Below, piece after piece: positions 1-9,570 of a stretch of 64,000 nt of DNA. This DNA is from CAVVAH01 sp963746175 (GTDB lineage Bacteria; Actinomycetota; Actinomycetes; JACCUZ01), in NCBI GenBank assembly GCA_963746175.1, contig CAVVAH010000001.1, forward strand, positions 124,001-188,000, read 5' to 3'. The position numbers and the translations under genes are program-made. Under the pieces are notes generated by a model, which saw only the letters and a program-made list of their open reading frames with translations, was not told the DNA's origin and did not search any database. How positions within the stretch are numbered: position 1 is the stretch's first letter; every line of letters begins with the position of its first letter.

Positions 1-1103
<1,103 letters not shown>

Positions 1104-1253
1104 CACGCAGGGCGGCTGCCGGGGCCCGAACGCGTCCCGCCCGGTTGCTGCCGAGGTGCCCCTTCTGCGCCGTCATGCCCTCGTCCGCCCGGGTGATCGG
1201 CTTTACTCGGTCGTGACGCGTGCCGATACGTCGGCGAAGGAGGATGGCGAGGC

Positions 1254-3593
1254 GTGAGCGTGCCCGGGGACGTGACCAAGCGCGGCGTCAGCTGGGGCTT
1301 CGATCTCTCGGTCGTGGCGTCCGGGCTGGTGCTCGCCTTCGTCGGCGTGGCCGAGCTCGTGACGCACTTCAGCCTCTTCTGGGCGGTGGCGCTGCTCCTC
1401 GGGGCGCCGGTGTGCGCGGTCATGGCCCGCTTCCCGCTGCTGCTCGACCGGTCGACCGGCGGGATCGAGGTCGGCTTCGAGTCCGCCGTCCTCATCTTCC
1501 TGGCCTGCGTCCACGGCGGCACCGGCGCTCTGGGCATCTGGGTCCTGGGCCAGGTGCTGTCGCAGGGCATCAGCGGCAAGCGACCCGACGTCCGCGCCTT
1601 CAACGTCGGCCTCGGCGTGACCGCGGGTTTCTGCGCGCTCCAGGTGATGCGCGCGGTCGGCGACCTCGAGGGCACCACCCCGCGCGAGCTCGTTGCCGTG
1701 GCGCTGGGCTGCGCCACCTTCTTCGTCGTCGACTACGTCGCCTCCGCAGTCTCGATCGCTCTCGAGGAGGGCACCCCCGTCATCGCTGAGCTGGCCCAGA
1801 GCACGGGCCTGGCAGCCCTCGGTGTCTTCGTCGCGATCGACAGCCTGGGGTACCTGGCGGCCCTGGTGTACCGGACGCTCCCGGCGTACACGAGCGTGCT
1901 GCTGGCCGTGCCGGTCTTCACGATCCTGGTCGCGACCCGGTCGCTCTCCCGGGGACGGGAGCACCGGAGACGGCTGTCTGCCCTGTTCGACGCCGCAGCC
2001 GAGGCTCAGGTGGCCGAGACACCAGGTGAGCTGGAGACCCTGCTGCGGGTCAACGCTCGTGCCGCGGTCGCCACCCGTCACGTGGAGCTGCGCGACGAGG
2101 GCCCGCTGCCGAAGGAGATCGGTGCCCGGGTCCGCGCCGGCCACCGGACGATGTGGCTGGTGGCGCCTGCGGTCAACCGGGCCCGGGCGACGGTCGAGGC
2201 CGACCGGAAGGCCCTGGAGGCGCTGGCCACCGTCGGCGAGGAGGCCTTCTCCCGGCTGGCCATGGCCACCGAGATGGGCCGGCTGGCGCGGCACGACGCC
2301 CTGACGTCGCTGCCCAACCGGACCCTCTTCCTCGACCGGGTCGAGCAGGCCGTGCACCGCGCCCAGCGCAGCGGCTCCGCGCTGGCGGTCCTGTTCCTCG
2401 ACCTGGACGGCTTCAAGGGTGTCAACGACCGGTTCGGCCACGCCGAGGGGGACGAGCTGCTCAAGATCGTCGCCGCTCGACTGGTCGGCTGCGTGCGCGC
2501 CGTCGACTCGGTCGCGAGGCTCGGCGGTGACGAGTTCGCAGTGCTCCTGGAGGGTGTCGAGGACGTCAGCGAGCTCGACGTGCTCTGCCAGCGACTGCTC
2601 GCCGCCCTGCGGCGCGAGATCCGCGTGCTGGGCCACGAGGTCGTGGTCGGCGCCAGCATCGGCGTCGCCCTCGGCGCACCGGACGACGACGCCGCCGGCC
2701 TGCTGCGCAACGCCGACATGGCGATGTACCGCGCCAAGGCCCTCGGCAAGGACCGGTTCTTCGTCTACCAGCCGTCGCTGCGCGAGGAGAACGTCCGCCG
2801 ACTGGAGCTGGTCGAGGCGCTGCGCCGCGGAATCTCCCAGGACCTCGTCGTGCACTACCAGCCGATCGTCGACCTCGCCCAAGGACGCGTCCACGGCGTC
2901 GAGGCGCTCGTGCGGTGGCAGCGCGGCGACGTGCTCGTCCCCCCGGACGCGTTCATCGCGGCCGCCGAGGAGAGCGGCCTGATCAACGAGCTGGGGGAGC
3001 GGGTCCTGGAGCGGATGCTCGAGGACGCCCCGGCGATCCGCGACGCGGCCGGGGGACCGCTGAGCTTCGGCATCAACATGTCGGCCCACCAGCTCCGCGA
3101 CCCGGCGTTCCTGGAGCTGGTACGCCGGGCCGTCCACCAGCTCGGCGACAGCACGCTCGTGCTGGAGATGACCGAGACGGTCGTCGTGGCCGACGACGTG
3201 GAGACCGATCACGCCCTCCGGACCCTGCGCGGGCTCGGTGCGAGCCTCGCCATCGACGACTTCGGCGTCGGCTTCTCCTCCATCGGCTACCTGCAGCACC
3301 TTCCCGTCGACACGCTCAAGATCGACCGCAGCTTCACGCGGGACGTCGCGGTGAGCCCGCGTGCGGCGGCGCTCGTCGAGGCGATCCTGGTCATGGGCGC
3401 GGCGCTCGACCTGCGGGTGGTCGCCGAGGGCATCGAGCTGCCGGAGCAGGCCGACCGGCTGCGCGCGGCCGGCTGCCTCTACGGCCAGGGCTACCTCTAC
3501 GGCCGGCCCCAGCCGCTGCCCGAAGTGGTCCGGTCGCTGCGTGCCGGGCTCCCGGTGGACACCCTCGTCCGTGCGCCCGGCCCGGTCGCCTGA
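1254..3593 (+). CDS. Membrane-anchored GGDEF-EAL protein (c-di-GMP turnover)
   Basis: A 779-residue bifunctional-type cyclic di-GMP protein. Residues about 10-230 are hydrophobic with several membrane segments, resembling a MASE-type sensor. A linker follows, then the GGDEF domain (about 345-510) and the EAL domain (about 520-765). The GGDEF motif is intact near residue 424, and an RxxD sequence (RAVD) lies exactly five residues before it, so product inhibition at the I-site is likely. In the EAL domain the EAL triplet (about residue 550), NMS, EMTET, IDDFG, LKIDRSF and AEGIE are all present, so phosphodiesterase activity is plausible. Whether it makes or breaks c-di-GMP in vivo cannot be decided from sequence. 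The GTG start follows an AAGGAGG-like run (1238-1244). It stands alone between gltA and the desaturase. Confidence 0.93.
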   Translation: MSVPGDVTKRGVSWGFDLSVVASGLVLAFVGVAELVTHFSLFWAVALLLGAPVCAVMARFPLLLDRSTGGIEVGFESAVLIFLACVHGGTGALGIWVLGQVLSQGISGKRPDVRAFNVGLGVTAGFCALQVMRAVGDLEGTTPRELVAVALGCATFFVVDYVASAVSIALEEGTPVIAELAQSTGLAALGVFVAIDSLGYLAALVYRTLPAYTSVLLAVPVFTILVATRSLSRGREHRRRLSALFDAAAEAQVAETPGELETLLRVNARAAVATRHVELRDEGPLPKEIGARVRAGHRTMWLVAPAVNRARATVEADRKALEALATVGEEAFSRLAMATEMGRLARHDALTSLPNRTLFLDRVEQAVHRAQRSGSALAVLFLDLDGFKGVNDRFGHAEGDELLKIVAARLVGCVRAVDSVARLGGDEFAVLLEGVEDVSELDVLCQRLLAALRREIRVLGHEVVVGASIGVALGAPDDDAAGLLRNADMAMYRAKALGKDRFFVYQPSLREENVRRLELVEALRRGISQDLVVHYQPIVDLAQGRVHGVEALVRWQRGDVLVPPDAFIAAAEESGLINELGERVLERMLEDAPAIRDAAGGPLSFGINMSAHQLRDPAFLELVRRAVHQLGDSTLVLEMTETVVVADDVETDHALRTLRGLGASLAIDDFGVGFSSIGYLQHLPVDTLKIDRSFTRDVAVSPRAAALVEAILVMGAALDLRVVAEGIELPEQADRLRAAGCLYGQGYLYGRPQPLPEVVRSLRAGLPVDTLVRAPGPVA

Positions 3594-3660
3594 GAATTCG
3601 TGGCCGCGGGAGTGCGACACGCCCGGGCTGTCGGGGTAGAGGGTTCTCGTCTACCGTTGA

Positions 3661-3686
3661 TACCTACGGTGACGTAACCGTAGGTA
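3661..3686. promoter_or_regulatory. Perfect palindromic operator before the desaturase
   Basis: Two perfect 10-base inverted arms, TACCTACGGT (3661-3670) and ACCGTAGGTA (3677-3686), are separated by GACGTA. The site ends 31 bases before the desaturase start, where a repressor would block transcription or initiation. The form is typical of a dimeric TetR-family operator. Actinobacterial desaturases are known to be controlled by TetR-type acyl-CoA-responsive repressors such as MadR, but I cannot confirm that this is a MadR-type box, and no tetR gene lies nearby in the window. Confidence 0.7.
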
Positions 3687-3717
3687 AGAGCCGTCCCCCA
3701 GCGCCCCGGAGGCCACC

Positions 3718-4701
3718 GTGACCGTCGTCGGCGACCGCGCACCCCGCAGCAGCCACATGACCGAGACCGACCTGCTCCGCGAGCTGGAGCCCGTCGTCGA
3801 GGAGAACCTCGACCGGCACCTCAAGGTCGCCAAGGAGTGGATGCCGCACGAGTACGTCCCGTGGAGCGAGGGCCGTGACTTCGACGGCGTCCTCGGCGGC
3901 GAGGCCTGGGAGTCCGGCCAGTCGAAGATGTCCGACGTCGCGCGCACCAGCCTGATCGTCAACCTGCTCACCGAGGACAACCTCCCCAGCTACCACCACG
4001 AGATCGCCACCGTCTTCGGCCGGGACGCCGCCTGGGGCACCTGGGTGCACCAGTGGACGGCCGAGGAGGGCCGCCACGCGATCGCGATCCGCGACTACCT
4101 GCTGGTGACCCGCTCCGTCGACCCGGTGGCTCTGGAGCGGGCCCGGATGACGCACATGGCCGCCGGCTTCGAGTCGGCCAACCACGACGACCTGCTGCGC
4201 TCCCTTGCCTACGTCTCGTTCCAGGAGCTGGCGACCCGGATCTCGCACCGCAACACCGGCAAGATCACGCGCGACCCGATCGCCGACCAGCTGCTCGCCC
4301 GCATCGCGCTGGACGAGAACCTGCACATGCTCTTCTACCGCAACCTGCTGGGCGCGGCGCTGGCCGCGTCGCCCAACCAGACGATGCGCGCCATCACCGA
4401 GGTCGTGAAGAGCTTCGAGATGCCCGGCAGCAGCATCGAGGACTTCACCCGCAAGTCGGTCCAGATCGCGCTCTCGGGCATCTACGACCTGCGGATCCAC
4501 CGCGACGACGTGCTCGGCCCGGTGCTGCGGCAGTGGGGCGTCTTCGAGCTCGAGGGCCTCGACGAGGAGGGCGAGGAGGCGCGCAACGAGCTGGCGACCT
4601 TCCTCGACGGCCTCGACAAGGCCGCCGCCAGGTTCGAGGACAAGCGCGACACCCACCACGCCAAGCTGCGGGCTCGCGGCCACGAGCCCGAGACCATCTG
4701 A
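3718..4701 (+). CDS. Soluble acyl-ACP desaturase (DesA family)
   Basis: Di-iron fatty-acid desaturase of 327 residues that would introduce a double bond into acyl-ACP using O2 and reduced ferredoxin. Iron ligands of the plant-type stearoyl-ACP desaturase family are visible: the first Glu in LTEDNLPSYHHEI (about residues 83-95), the EExRH motif in TAEEGRHAIAI (about residues 112-122) and the DENLH motif (about residues 199-203). The GTG at 3718 is used here; an in-frame ATG at 3757 (MTETDLL) is a credible alternative start because the first 13 residues look unconserved. It is a single gene with a palindromic operator just upstream, suggesting lipid-responsive control. The next gene is convergent. 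Confidence 0.92.
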   Translation: MTVVGDRAPRSSHMTETDLLRELEPVVEENLDRHLKVAKEWMPHEYVPWSEGRDFDGVLGGEAWESGQSKMSDVARTSLIVNLLTEDNLPSYHHEIATVFGRDAAWGTWVHQWTAEEGRHAIAIRDYLLVTRSVDPVALERARMTHMAAGFESANHDDLLRSLAYVSFQELATRISHRNTGKITRDPIADQLLARIALDENLHMLFYRNLLGAALAASPNQTMRAITEVVKSFEMPGSSIEDFTRKSVQIALSGIYDLRIHRDDVLGPVLRQWGVFELEGLDEEGEEARNELATFLDGLDKAAARFEDKRDTHHAKLRARGHEPETI

Positions 4702-4767
4702 CGGCACCACCCCGGAGGCGGTCAGGGTCGGCAACCGGCTGGAGCGAGGCCGCGGCTCCGGCCCACC

Positions 4768-5640
4768 TCAGCCGGCGCCGGGGAGCAGCACCCGCACCCG
4801 GCCGCCGGAGACCTGCACCTCGAACGCCGCCACAGGGGCGGTGGCCGGCCCGTGCCGGACCGAGCCGTCATCGAGACGGAACTCGCTGCCGTGCCACGGG
4901 CACACCACACAGGTGCCGTCGTCGCTGAGGCCACCCTCGTGCAGCGGGCCTGACAGGTGGCTGCACCGGCCGGACAGCACGGTCACCCCGGCCCCGCGAC
5001 GCAGGACGAGCAGCGGCACGTCGTCGTTGTCGCCGCCGAGCACCCGGCGCTCCGGCGTCCCGTCGGAGAGGTCGTCGAGGTCGCAGAGGTCATGCCAGCC
5101 GGGACGTACGAGGTGCGGCACCTGCTCGGCGTGGTTGGCCCCTGACGCCTGGCGGAACGACAGGTGCCCGCCGAGGAAGCCACCCAGCCCGAGGGCACCC
5201 AGCCCCAGCCAGCCCAGCGCCCGCCCGGCCGACGGTCGCCCGGCGAGGCGGCCGGCCAGCGATGCCGCGTACAGGGCGATGCCCGTCACGTTGGCCGCTG
5301 CGTGGACCAGGCCGACGCGCTTCTGCTCCTCGTGCAGCTCGGCCCAGTCCGACCATCCCGTCGCGACCGACGGCGCCACCGAGGCGAGGCCGACCGCCAC
5401 GAGGACTCCGGCGGCGTCGTCGTTGCCCGGGACCGCGTCCAGGACCGAGGCGGAGAGGAAGGCACCGAGCGACATCTGCACGGCAGTCGGGTGCACCGGG
5501 TGACCGAGCCAGACGCCGTGCAGCGCGTCGCGCACCGCTTGTGGCGCCAAGACTGCCCGCACCACGCTCTCGACCGCTCCCACCGCCCCGTCGAGACGGA
5601 CGGCGGACTCGAGGCGGGTGACGGAGTCGAAAGGCTGCAT
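4768..5640 (-). CDS. DUF2231 membrane protein fused to a Rieske [2Fe-2S] domain
   Basis: A 290-residue two-part protein. The N-terminal half (about 35-175) is a DUF2231-like integral membrane domain with the GHPVHPT motif and four hydrophobic segments. The C-terminal part (about 195-290) is a Rieske ferredoxin domain with the cluster ligands CSH and CPWH and the typical ending region DGSVRHGPA. An electron-transfer role at the membrane is likely, but the partner is unknown. The ATG at 5640 begins MQPFDSVTRLE; the frame is open further upstream inside the neighbouring polymerase gene, but that part is not conserved. It lies 37 bases after the polymerase-like gene on the same strand and may be co-transcribed. 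Confidence 0.85.
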   Translation of the reverse strand: MQPFDSVTRLESAVRLDGAVGAVESVVRAVLAPQAVRDALHGVWLGHPVHPTAVQMSLGAFLSASVLDAVPGNDDAAGVLVAVGLASVAPSVATGWSDWAELHEEQKRVGLVHAAANVTGIALYAASLAGRLAGRPSAGRALGWLGLGALGLGGFLGGHLSFRQASGANHAEQVPHLVRPGWHDLCDLDDLSDGTPERRVLGGDNDDVPLLVLRRGAGVTVLSGRCSHLSGPLHEGGLSDDGTCVVCPWHGSEFRLDDGSVRHGPATAPVAAFEVQVSGGRVRVLLPGAG

Positions 5641-5677
5641 GCAGGGTTGGTGCCCGCGACGGGTGCGGGAAACCCGA

Positions 5678-7459
5678 TCAGCCCTTGGCCTCCGACCACC
5701 GCCGGACGACGGCGACGTCGGCCACGAACCGCACCCCGCTCCCGGCCGCCCAGCGCGCCGCGGTCGCGGCCAGCACACGGTGCAGGGCGTCGACCACCTC
5801 GGCAGCATCCGGCTCGGGCACCTGCACCAGCAGCTCGTCGTGCAGGCACAGGACCACCTCGCTTCCCGGCGGCAGACCGGCGCGCACCGAGACGGCCCAC
5901 ATCTTGAACAGCTCGGCGGCAGCGCCCTGCACCACCGCGTTGCGCGCGAAGCGGCCCCGCGCCGCGGCGGCGCCCGGGTCGACCGGCTCGGGCAGCTGCC
6001 ACATCCGGACGCGTCGCCCGCCGTACGTCCGCAGGTCCGTGCCGGCGGCGCCGGACTCGTGCGCCGCCCGCAAGTAGCCCATCGCGACCGGGTACGCCCG
6101 CTCGAGCCCGCGCAGCGCCTCGCCGGCGGCACCGCTGGTCTGGCCGTACATCGCGGCGAGCACGGCGACCTTGGCGACCGGCCGCTCCACCGCCAGCCGC
6201 AGCGCGACCGGGGCGTAGAGGTCGTCCTCGGCGGTGGCCCGGGCCAGCGCCGGGTCGCCGGACACCGCCGCGAGGACCCGCGGCTCGACCTGGCCGAGGT
6301 CGGCGCGGACCAGGACGTGACCGGGTTCGGCGGCCACCGCGGGACGCAGCTCGGCCGGCATGTTGTGCAGGCCGGCGGAGGCGGTCATCCGGCCGGCGGC
6401 CCCGTCGCACCCGGTCCAGACCCCGCGCAGCCGTCCGTCCGGTCCCAGGTCGCGGTCCAGCCAGCCGTAGCCGTACGTCGTGGCGATCCGCTCCGCCTTG
6501 CGCCAGTCGAGCAGCGCGGCGACCACCGGGTGCGTGCCGCGGAACGGCTCGAGGCGCCAGGACCGGGTGTCGGGCACGTCGATGCCCACCTTGCCGAGCA
6601 GCTCGCGGACCTGCGACGGGTTGCGGAGGTCGACGTCAGCCGCGCCGGTGACCAGGCCGCGGACCGCGTCGTCGCGACGGGCCCGGTGCCCGGCAGCCGC
6701 CGCAGCGTCTGCCGGGCGCCCGCCCACCCGGTCGCCGACCAGCTCCTCCGCCGCTGCGCGGTCGACGGGCAGGCCACGCAGGCCGAGCTCGACAGCGAGC
6801 AGCTCGGCGGCGGACTCGGACCACGCGGTGAGCACGGCCAGGCCGGGCGTACCGGGCTCCGGGCGGCCGTCCGGCAGCGCGGCGAGCTGGTCCTCGTGCA
6901 CTGCCTGCACGTCGAGGGCGGCGGCAGCCCAGCGCGCCGCTGCGGCCGGCGTCGGCGGTCCGTCGGCGACCCAGCCGGGCCGGAGATGCCCGTCCGAGCG
7001 CACCGGCTCGTCCGGGTCGGTCGGGTCACCGGCGTCCGGCCCGCCGGCCAGCAGGTCCAGCTGGCCGGTGCGCGGTCGCCCGTCGGGGTCCAGCCCGCGG
7101 GCGACGGCCCAGACCACGGACGGGTCGCCGGTGGTGCCGCCGTGCAGCAGCCGGTGGCTCGCGGCGACGTCCCAGGTCGACGGCACCCACGGCGCGGGGC
7201 CCGGACCGGCACCGCGCAGCAGCGGGGCGGCGTCGCGGGCCGACCACCAGACCAGCCGGGGGCGCAGCTCGGCCACCGCCCGCCGCACGGCGGCCGTGGT
7301 GTCGTCCGGCGCCCCGGTGCAGCGCAGCAGCGTCTCGCCGTGAGCCAGCCCTGCGCCGTACGGCGACCTGGACCACGCCAGTCCCAGCGGACGGCCCGGG
7401 CCGACGCCGGCAGCGGCGAGCGCCGCGGTCAGCTCGGCGGGGCTGACGTCACGGGGCAC
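5678..7459 (-). CDS. Bifunctional 3'-5' exonuclease/DNA polymerase (second family A polymerase)
   Basis: A 593-residue paralogue of DNA polymerase I without the 5' nuclease domain. The N-terminal half resembles a 3'-5' exonuclease fold. The C-terminal half has the three polymerase motifs: A (RADLGQVEPR), B (the O-helix, RPVAKVAVLAAMYGQTSG, with its Lys and Tyr) and C (LHDELLVQ). Motif A has DLGQVE where PolA has DYSQVE. This family is widespread beside polA in actinobacteria and is thought to act in repair, though its role is not settled. GTG start at 7459. The true polA lies at 19950-22661. Downstream on the same strand is the Rieske protein gene. Confidence 0.9.
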   Translation of the reverse strand: MPRDVSPAELTAALAAAGVGPGRPLGLAWSRSPYGAGLAHGETLLRCTGAPDDTTAAVRRAVAELRPRLVWWSARDAAPLLRGAGPGPAPWVPSTWDVAASHRLLHGGTTGDPSVVWAVARGLDPDGRPRTGQLDLLAGGPDAGDPTDPDEPVRSDGHLRPGWVADGPPTPAAAARWAAAALDVQAVHEDQLAALPDGRPEPGTPGLAVLTAWSESAAELLAVELGLRGLPVDRAAAEELVGDRVGGRPADAAAAAGHRARRDDAVRGLVTGAADVDLRNPSQVRELLGKVGIDVPDTRSWRLEPFRGTHPVVAALLDWRKAERIATTYGYGWLDRDLGPDGRLRGVWTGCDGAAGRMTASAGLHNMPAELRPAVAAEPGHVLVRADLGQVEPRVLAAVSGDPALARATAEDDLYAPVALRLAVERPVAKVAVLAAMYGQTSGAAGEALRGLERAYPVAMGYLRAAHESGAAGTDLRTYGGRRVRMWQLPEPVDPGAAAARGRFARNAVVQGAAAELFKMWAVSVRAGLPPGSEVVLCLHDELLVQVPEPDAAEVVDALHRVLAATAARWAAGSGVRFVADVAVVRRWSEAKG

Positions 7460-7542
7460 CTGGCCATCGTGCCGGTCCTGGGGGACAGCGGCGCTAGGGT
7501 CGTGACGAATCGGACACCGACCGGCCGCACGGGGAGCCCACC

Positions 7543-7716
7543 ATGACCGACCTCAGCGCTGATGGCACGCCCGACGACGTGGACCCGCGGGTCGCCGAGC
7601 TGGTGATCGCGATCCGCGACCGGTTCGGGCTGCGCGGCATGCGCGGCGCCCGCTGGATGCTCGACCAGGAGATCGCCCTGGCCGAGGAGGCGATCGCCGA
7701 GCTGCCGGTCGAGTAG
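7543..7716 (+). CDS. Small acidic protein, 57 residues, unknown function
   Basis: A short gene with a good ribosome-binding site (GGGGAG at 7531-7536, six bases before ATG). The protein starts MTDLSADGTPDD and ends EEAIAELPVE. It is strongly acidic at both ends, with a predicted amphipathic helical middle containing FGLRGMRGARWMLD. Codon third positions are GC-rich throughout, as in real genes of this genome. It is divergent from the polymerase-like gene and convergent with arfB. I do not recognise a family. The combination of start signal, codon use and placement in an otherwise empty gap supports a real gene. Confidence 0.7.
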   Translation: MTDLSADGTPDDVDPRVAELVIAIRDRFGLRGMRGARWMLDQEIALAEEAIAELPVE

Positions 7717-7722
7717 GGCCGC

Positions 7723-8145
7723 TCACTCCTCCCCACGCCGGAGCCGCTTGGTCTCGCCGCGCCGCTTCTTCGCCGCGATCCGGCGCTCCTGCGCGGCCCG
7801 GCTGGGGCGGGTGGCCCGGCGGGCCCGCGGCAGCGGCGCAGTGGCGTCGCGGAGCAGCGCGGCGAGCCGCGCGCGGGCGGCCCGCCGGTTGAGCAGCTGG
7901 GACCGGTGCTCGGCCGCGGACACGGTCAGGACGCCGTCGACCAGCCGGTCGGCCAGCGCCGTGAGGGCGCGCTGCCGGAGCACGGGGCCGAGCGCGTCGG
8001 TCGTACTGACGTCCAGGGACAGCTCCACCCGGCTGTCGGTGGTGTTGACCGACTGGCCGCCGGGACCGGACGACCGGCTGAACCGCCATCGGAGGTCCCG
8101 ACCGGGCACGACGAGCGCACCGCGCACCGGCAGGTCCTCGCTCAT
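7723..8145 (-). CDS. arfB: Peptidyl-tRNA hydrolase ArfB (ribosome rescue)
   Basis: Release-factor-like protein of 140 residues that frees ribosomes stalled on mRNAs lacking a stop codon by hydrolysing peptidyl-tRNA. The catalytic GGQ is in GPGGQSVNTTDSRVEL (about residues 25-40). The C-terminus is a long basic tail rich in Arg and Lys (about 110-140), which in E. coli ArfB (YaeJ) enters the empty mRNA channel. The ATG at 8145 (MSEDLP) gives the family's usual length; an ATG three codons upstream (8154, MNRMSED) is equally possible. The stop is only 6 bases from the stop of the convergent small gene. Confidence 0.92.
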   Translation of the reverse strand: MSEDLPVRGALVVPGRDLRWRFSRSSGPGGQSVNTTDSRVELSLDVSTTDALGPVLRQRALTALADRLVDGVLTVSAAEHRSQLLNRRAARARLAALLRDATAPLPRARRATRPSRAAQERRIAAKKRRGETKRLRRGEE

Positions 8146-8589
8146 GCGGTTCATCCTCCCGGTCGTGCGTCGCTGTGGCGAAAAGATCAAGAGCGCCACG
8201 AGGGGAGAGCGCCCCGGTGGGCCGGGCCACGTGGCCACGGACCCGCCGTCGTCCTGCATCCTGGGACGGCCGAGTCGATCATGCGTCGAGTGGTGGGTTG
8301 CGTGTCTCCGAACAGGGAGAAAGCAGACATTTGACCGCCGGAACCCACCAGTCGACGACTGCGGGGACATGCGGACGGCGAGCGTTCCTGTCTCTTCCCA
8401 GGCCGCTCTTGATCTTCAGGCAGGCGCACTGGTCGCTGCGAGTGACTGTCGCGCGACCGGGTTGCTCCACCTGGGTGATCGCTCGTTTGCAGGATCGTTA
8501 TCTTCCCCCGTACCCTGTGCCGACCGCGCGCCGCGCGGTCATCCCGACGGCCCGCCGAGTCCTGCCCGGCCGCACGGGAGTCTGCTTGA
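8146..8589. other. Gene-free leader region upstream of the c-di-AMP riboswitch
   Basis: About 440 bases without a supportable gene; the open frames here have no recognisable protein and no good start signal. It contains a distant inverted repeat (AAGATCAAGAGCG at 8183-8195 and its complement at 8404-8416) and a shorter one (GGTGGGTT near 8290 and AACCCACC near 8341). A sigma-A-like promoter, TTGCAG (8487-8492), 18 bases, TACCCT (8511-8516), points at the riboswitch and the Rpf-like gene. Confidence 0.5.
8487..8516 (+). promoter_or_regulatory. Candidate sigma-A promoter for the riboswitch transcript
   Basis: TTGCAG at 8487-8492 and TACCCT at 8511-8516 with an 18-base spacer. Transcription would begin near 8523, about 70 bases before the riboswitch core and 217 before the start codon. 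No experimental support. Confidence 0.4.
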
Positions 8590-8735
8590 GACGCAGCGGG
8601 CAGGAGTGGGGGACCCACCTTCGGGCCCCGGGACCGTCAGGTCGCGGAGTCCTCGGGGTGAAGCCGTGGCGACACGGCCGGGCAACTCTCTCGCCCGAAC
8701 CCGACAGCTCACCTCGCAGGCGGCGAGAGGGAACG
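8590..8735 (+). promoter_or_regulatory. ydaO/yuaA-type c-di-AMP riboswitch
   Basis: The 5' half has GGAGTGGGGGACCCACC (8603-8619) followed by TCGGGGTGAAGCC (8653-8665). The 3' half has GGCCGGGCAACTCTC, CGCCCGAACCCGACAGCTC and GCAGGCGGCGAGAG (ending about 8729). The order and wording match the actinobacterial form of the ydaO class, including the GGGGTGAAGCC and GCCCGAACCCG conserved blocks. It ends 4 bases before the ATG of an Rpf-like transglycosylase, the typical target of this riboswitch in actinobacteria. Binding of c-di-AMP would be expected to turn expression off; so close to the start codon, control could be at translation as well as termination. Confidence 0.88.
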
Positions 8736-8739
8736 ACCT

Positions 8740-9549
8740 ATGGCGCAGCAGCGCACCCGGTCGTCCGCGCCTGCGCGCGGTCGGCACCGCAAGCCCAACC
8801 ACCACGCCCGCAACCTCGGCATCGCGACGGCTCCGCTGGTCGCGGCCCTGCCGATGATCGCCGCCAGCGCGACGCCGTCCGTGGCGGCCACCAGCGCCTG
8901 GGACCGCCTCGCCGGCTGCGAGAGCGGCGGCAACTGGGGCATCAACACCGGCAACGGCTACTACGGCGGTCTGCAGTTCGCCGACGGGACCTGGGACGGC
9001 AACGGTGGCGGGAAGTACGCCTCCCGCGCCGACCTGGCCAGCCGCGGCGAGCAGATCATCATCGCCGCCAAGGTCCTCGACGGCAGCGGCTGGTCGCCGT
9101 GGCCCGCCTGCAGCAGCCGCCTCGGTCTCGGTGCCGACGAGCGTCGCGAGGCGCTCGCGACGGCGGCCGACATCAAGGCCCGGCTCGGCGGCGACCCGGC
9201 CGGCAGCCAGGACAACGGTGACGCCACCACGTCCAGCGACGGCACCTCGGCGGACAAGGCCTCCGCCGACAAGGCCTCGGCGGACAAGACCTCCGCGGAC
9301 AAGACCTCCGCCGAGCAGCGCGCGTCGGACAACCGCGGCGTGCAGACCGAGCGGGCGACCCGCGGCAAGCACCGCAAGGCACCGACCGCCGGCGGCATCT
9401 ACGTCGTGCGCAGCGGTGACACGCTGTCCGGCATCGCGGGCAAGCGCGACGTCCCCGGCGGCTGGCAGAACCTCTACCGCATGAACAAGCAGACGATCGG
9501 TTCGAACCCGGGCTTGATCCACCCCGGTCAGCGCCTGCACCTCGCCTGA
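8740..9549 (+). CDS. Resuscitation-promoting-factor-like transglycosylase with LysM domain
   Basis: Secreted peptidoglycan-cleaving protein of 269 residues. A basic N-terminus and hydrophobic segment (about 26-50, ending SVAAT) form the signal peptide. The transglycosylase (Rpf) domain follows (about 52-130), with the catalytic Glu in GCESGGNW and the motifs GYYGGLQF and TW. Residues about 168-190 are a low-complexity linker of repeated ADKAS/ADKTS units. A C-terminal LysM domain (about 218-268, starting YVVRSGDTLSGIA) binds the wall. Such proteins remodel the wall during growth or exit from dormancy. Expression is probably governed by the c-di-AMP riboswitch directly upstream. The start ATG follows GAGAGGGAACGACCT. 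Confidence 0.93.
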   Translation: MAQQRTRSSAPARGRHRKPNHHARNLGIATAPLVAALPMIAASATPSVAATSAWDRLAGCESGGNWGINTGNGYYGGLQFADGTWDGNGGGKYASRADLASRGEQIIIAAKVLDGSGWSPWPACSSRLGLGADERREALATAADIKARLGGDPAGSQDNGDATTSSDGTSADKASADKASADKTSADKTSAEQRASDNRGVQTERATRGKHRKAPTAGGIYVVRSGDTLSGIAGKRDVPGGWQNLYRMNKQTIGSNPGLIHPGQRLHLA

Positions 9550-9570
9550 CCGACGCGGACCCCTCCGCGA

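Noticed and set aside
1203..3620. 805-residue open frame antisense to the GGDEF-EAL gene
   Set aside because: High-GC genomes give long antisense frames; the product is low-complexity and the plus-strand protein has full family motifs.
8183..8416. Insertion sequence upstream of the Rpf-like gene
   Set aside because: There is an inverted repeat but no transposase, no target duplication and only 234 bases; kept only as a low-interest finding.
9244..9314. 15-base repeats in the Rpf-like gene as a regulatory element
   Set aside because: They encode the ADKAS/ADKTS linker in frame and vary at third positions, as expected for a protein repeat.
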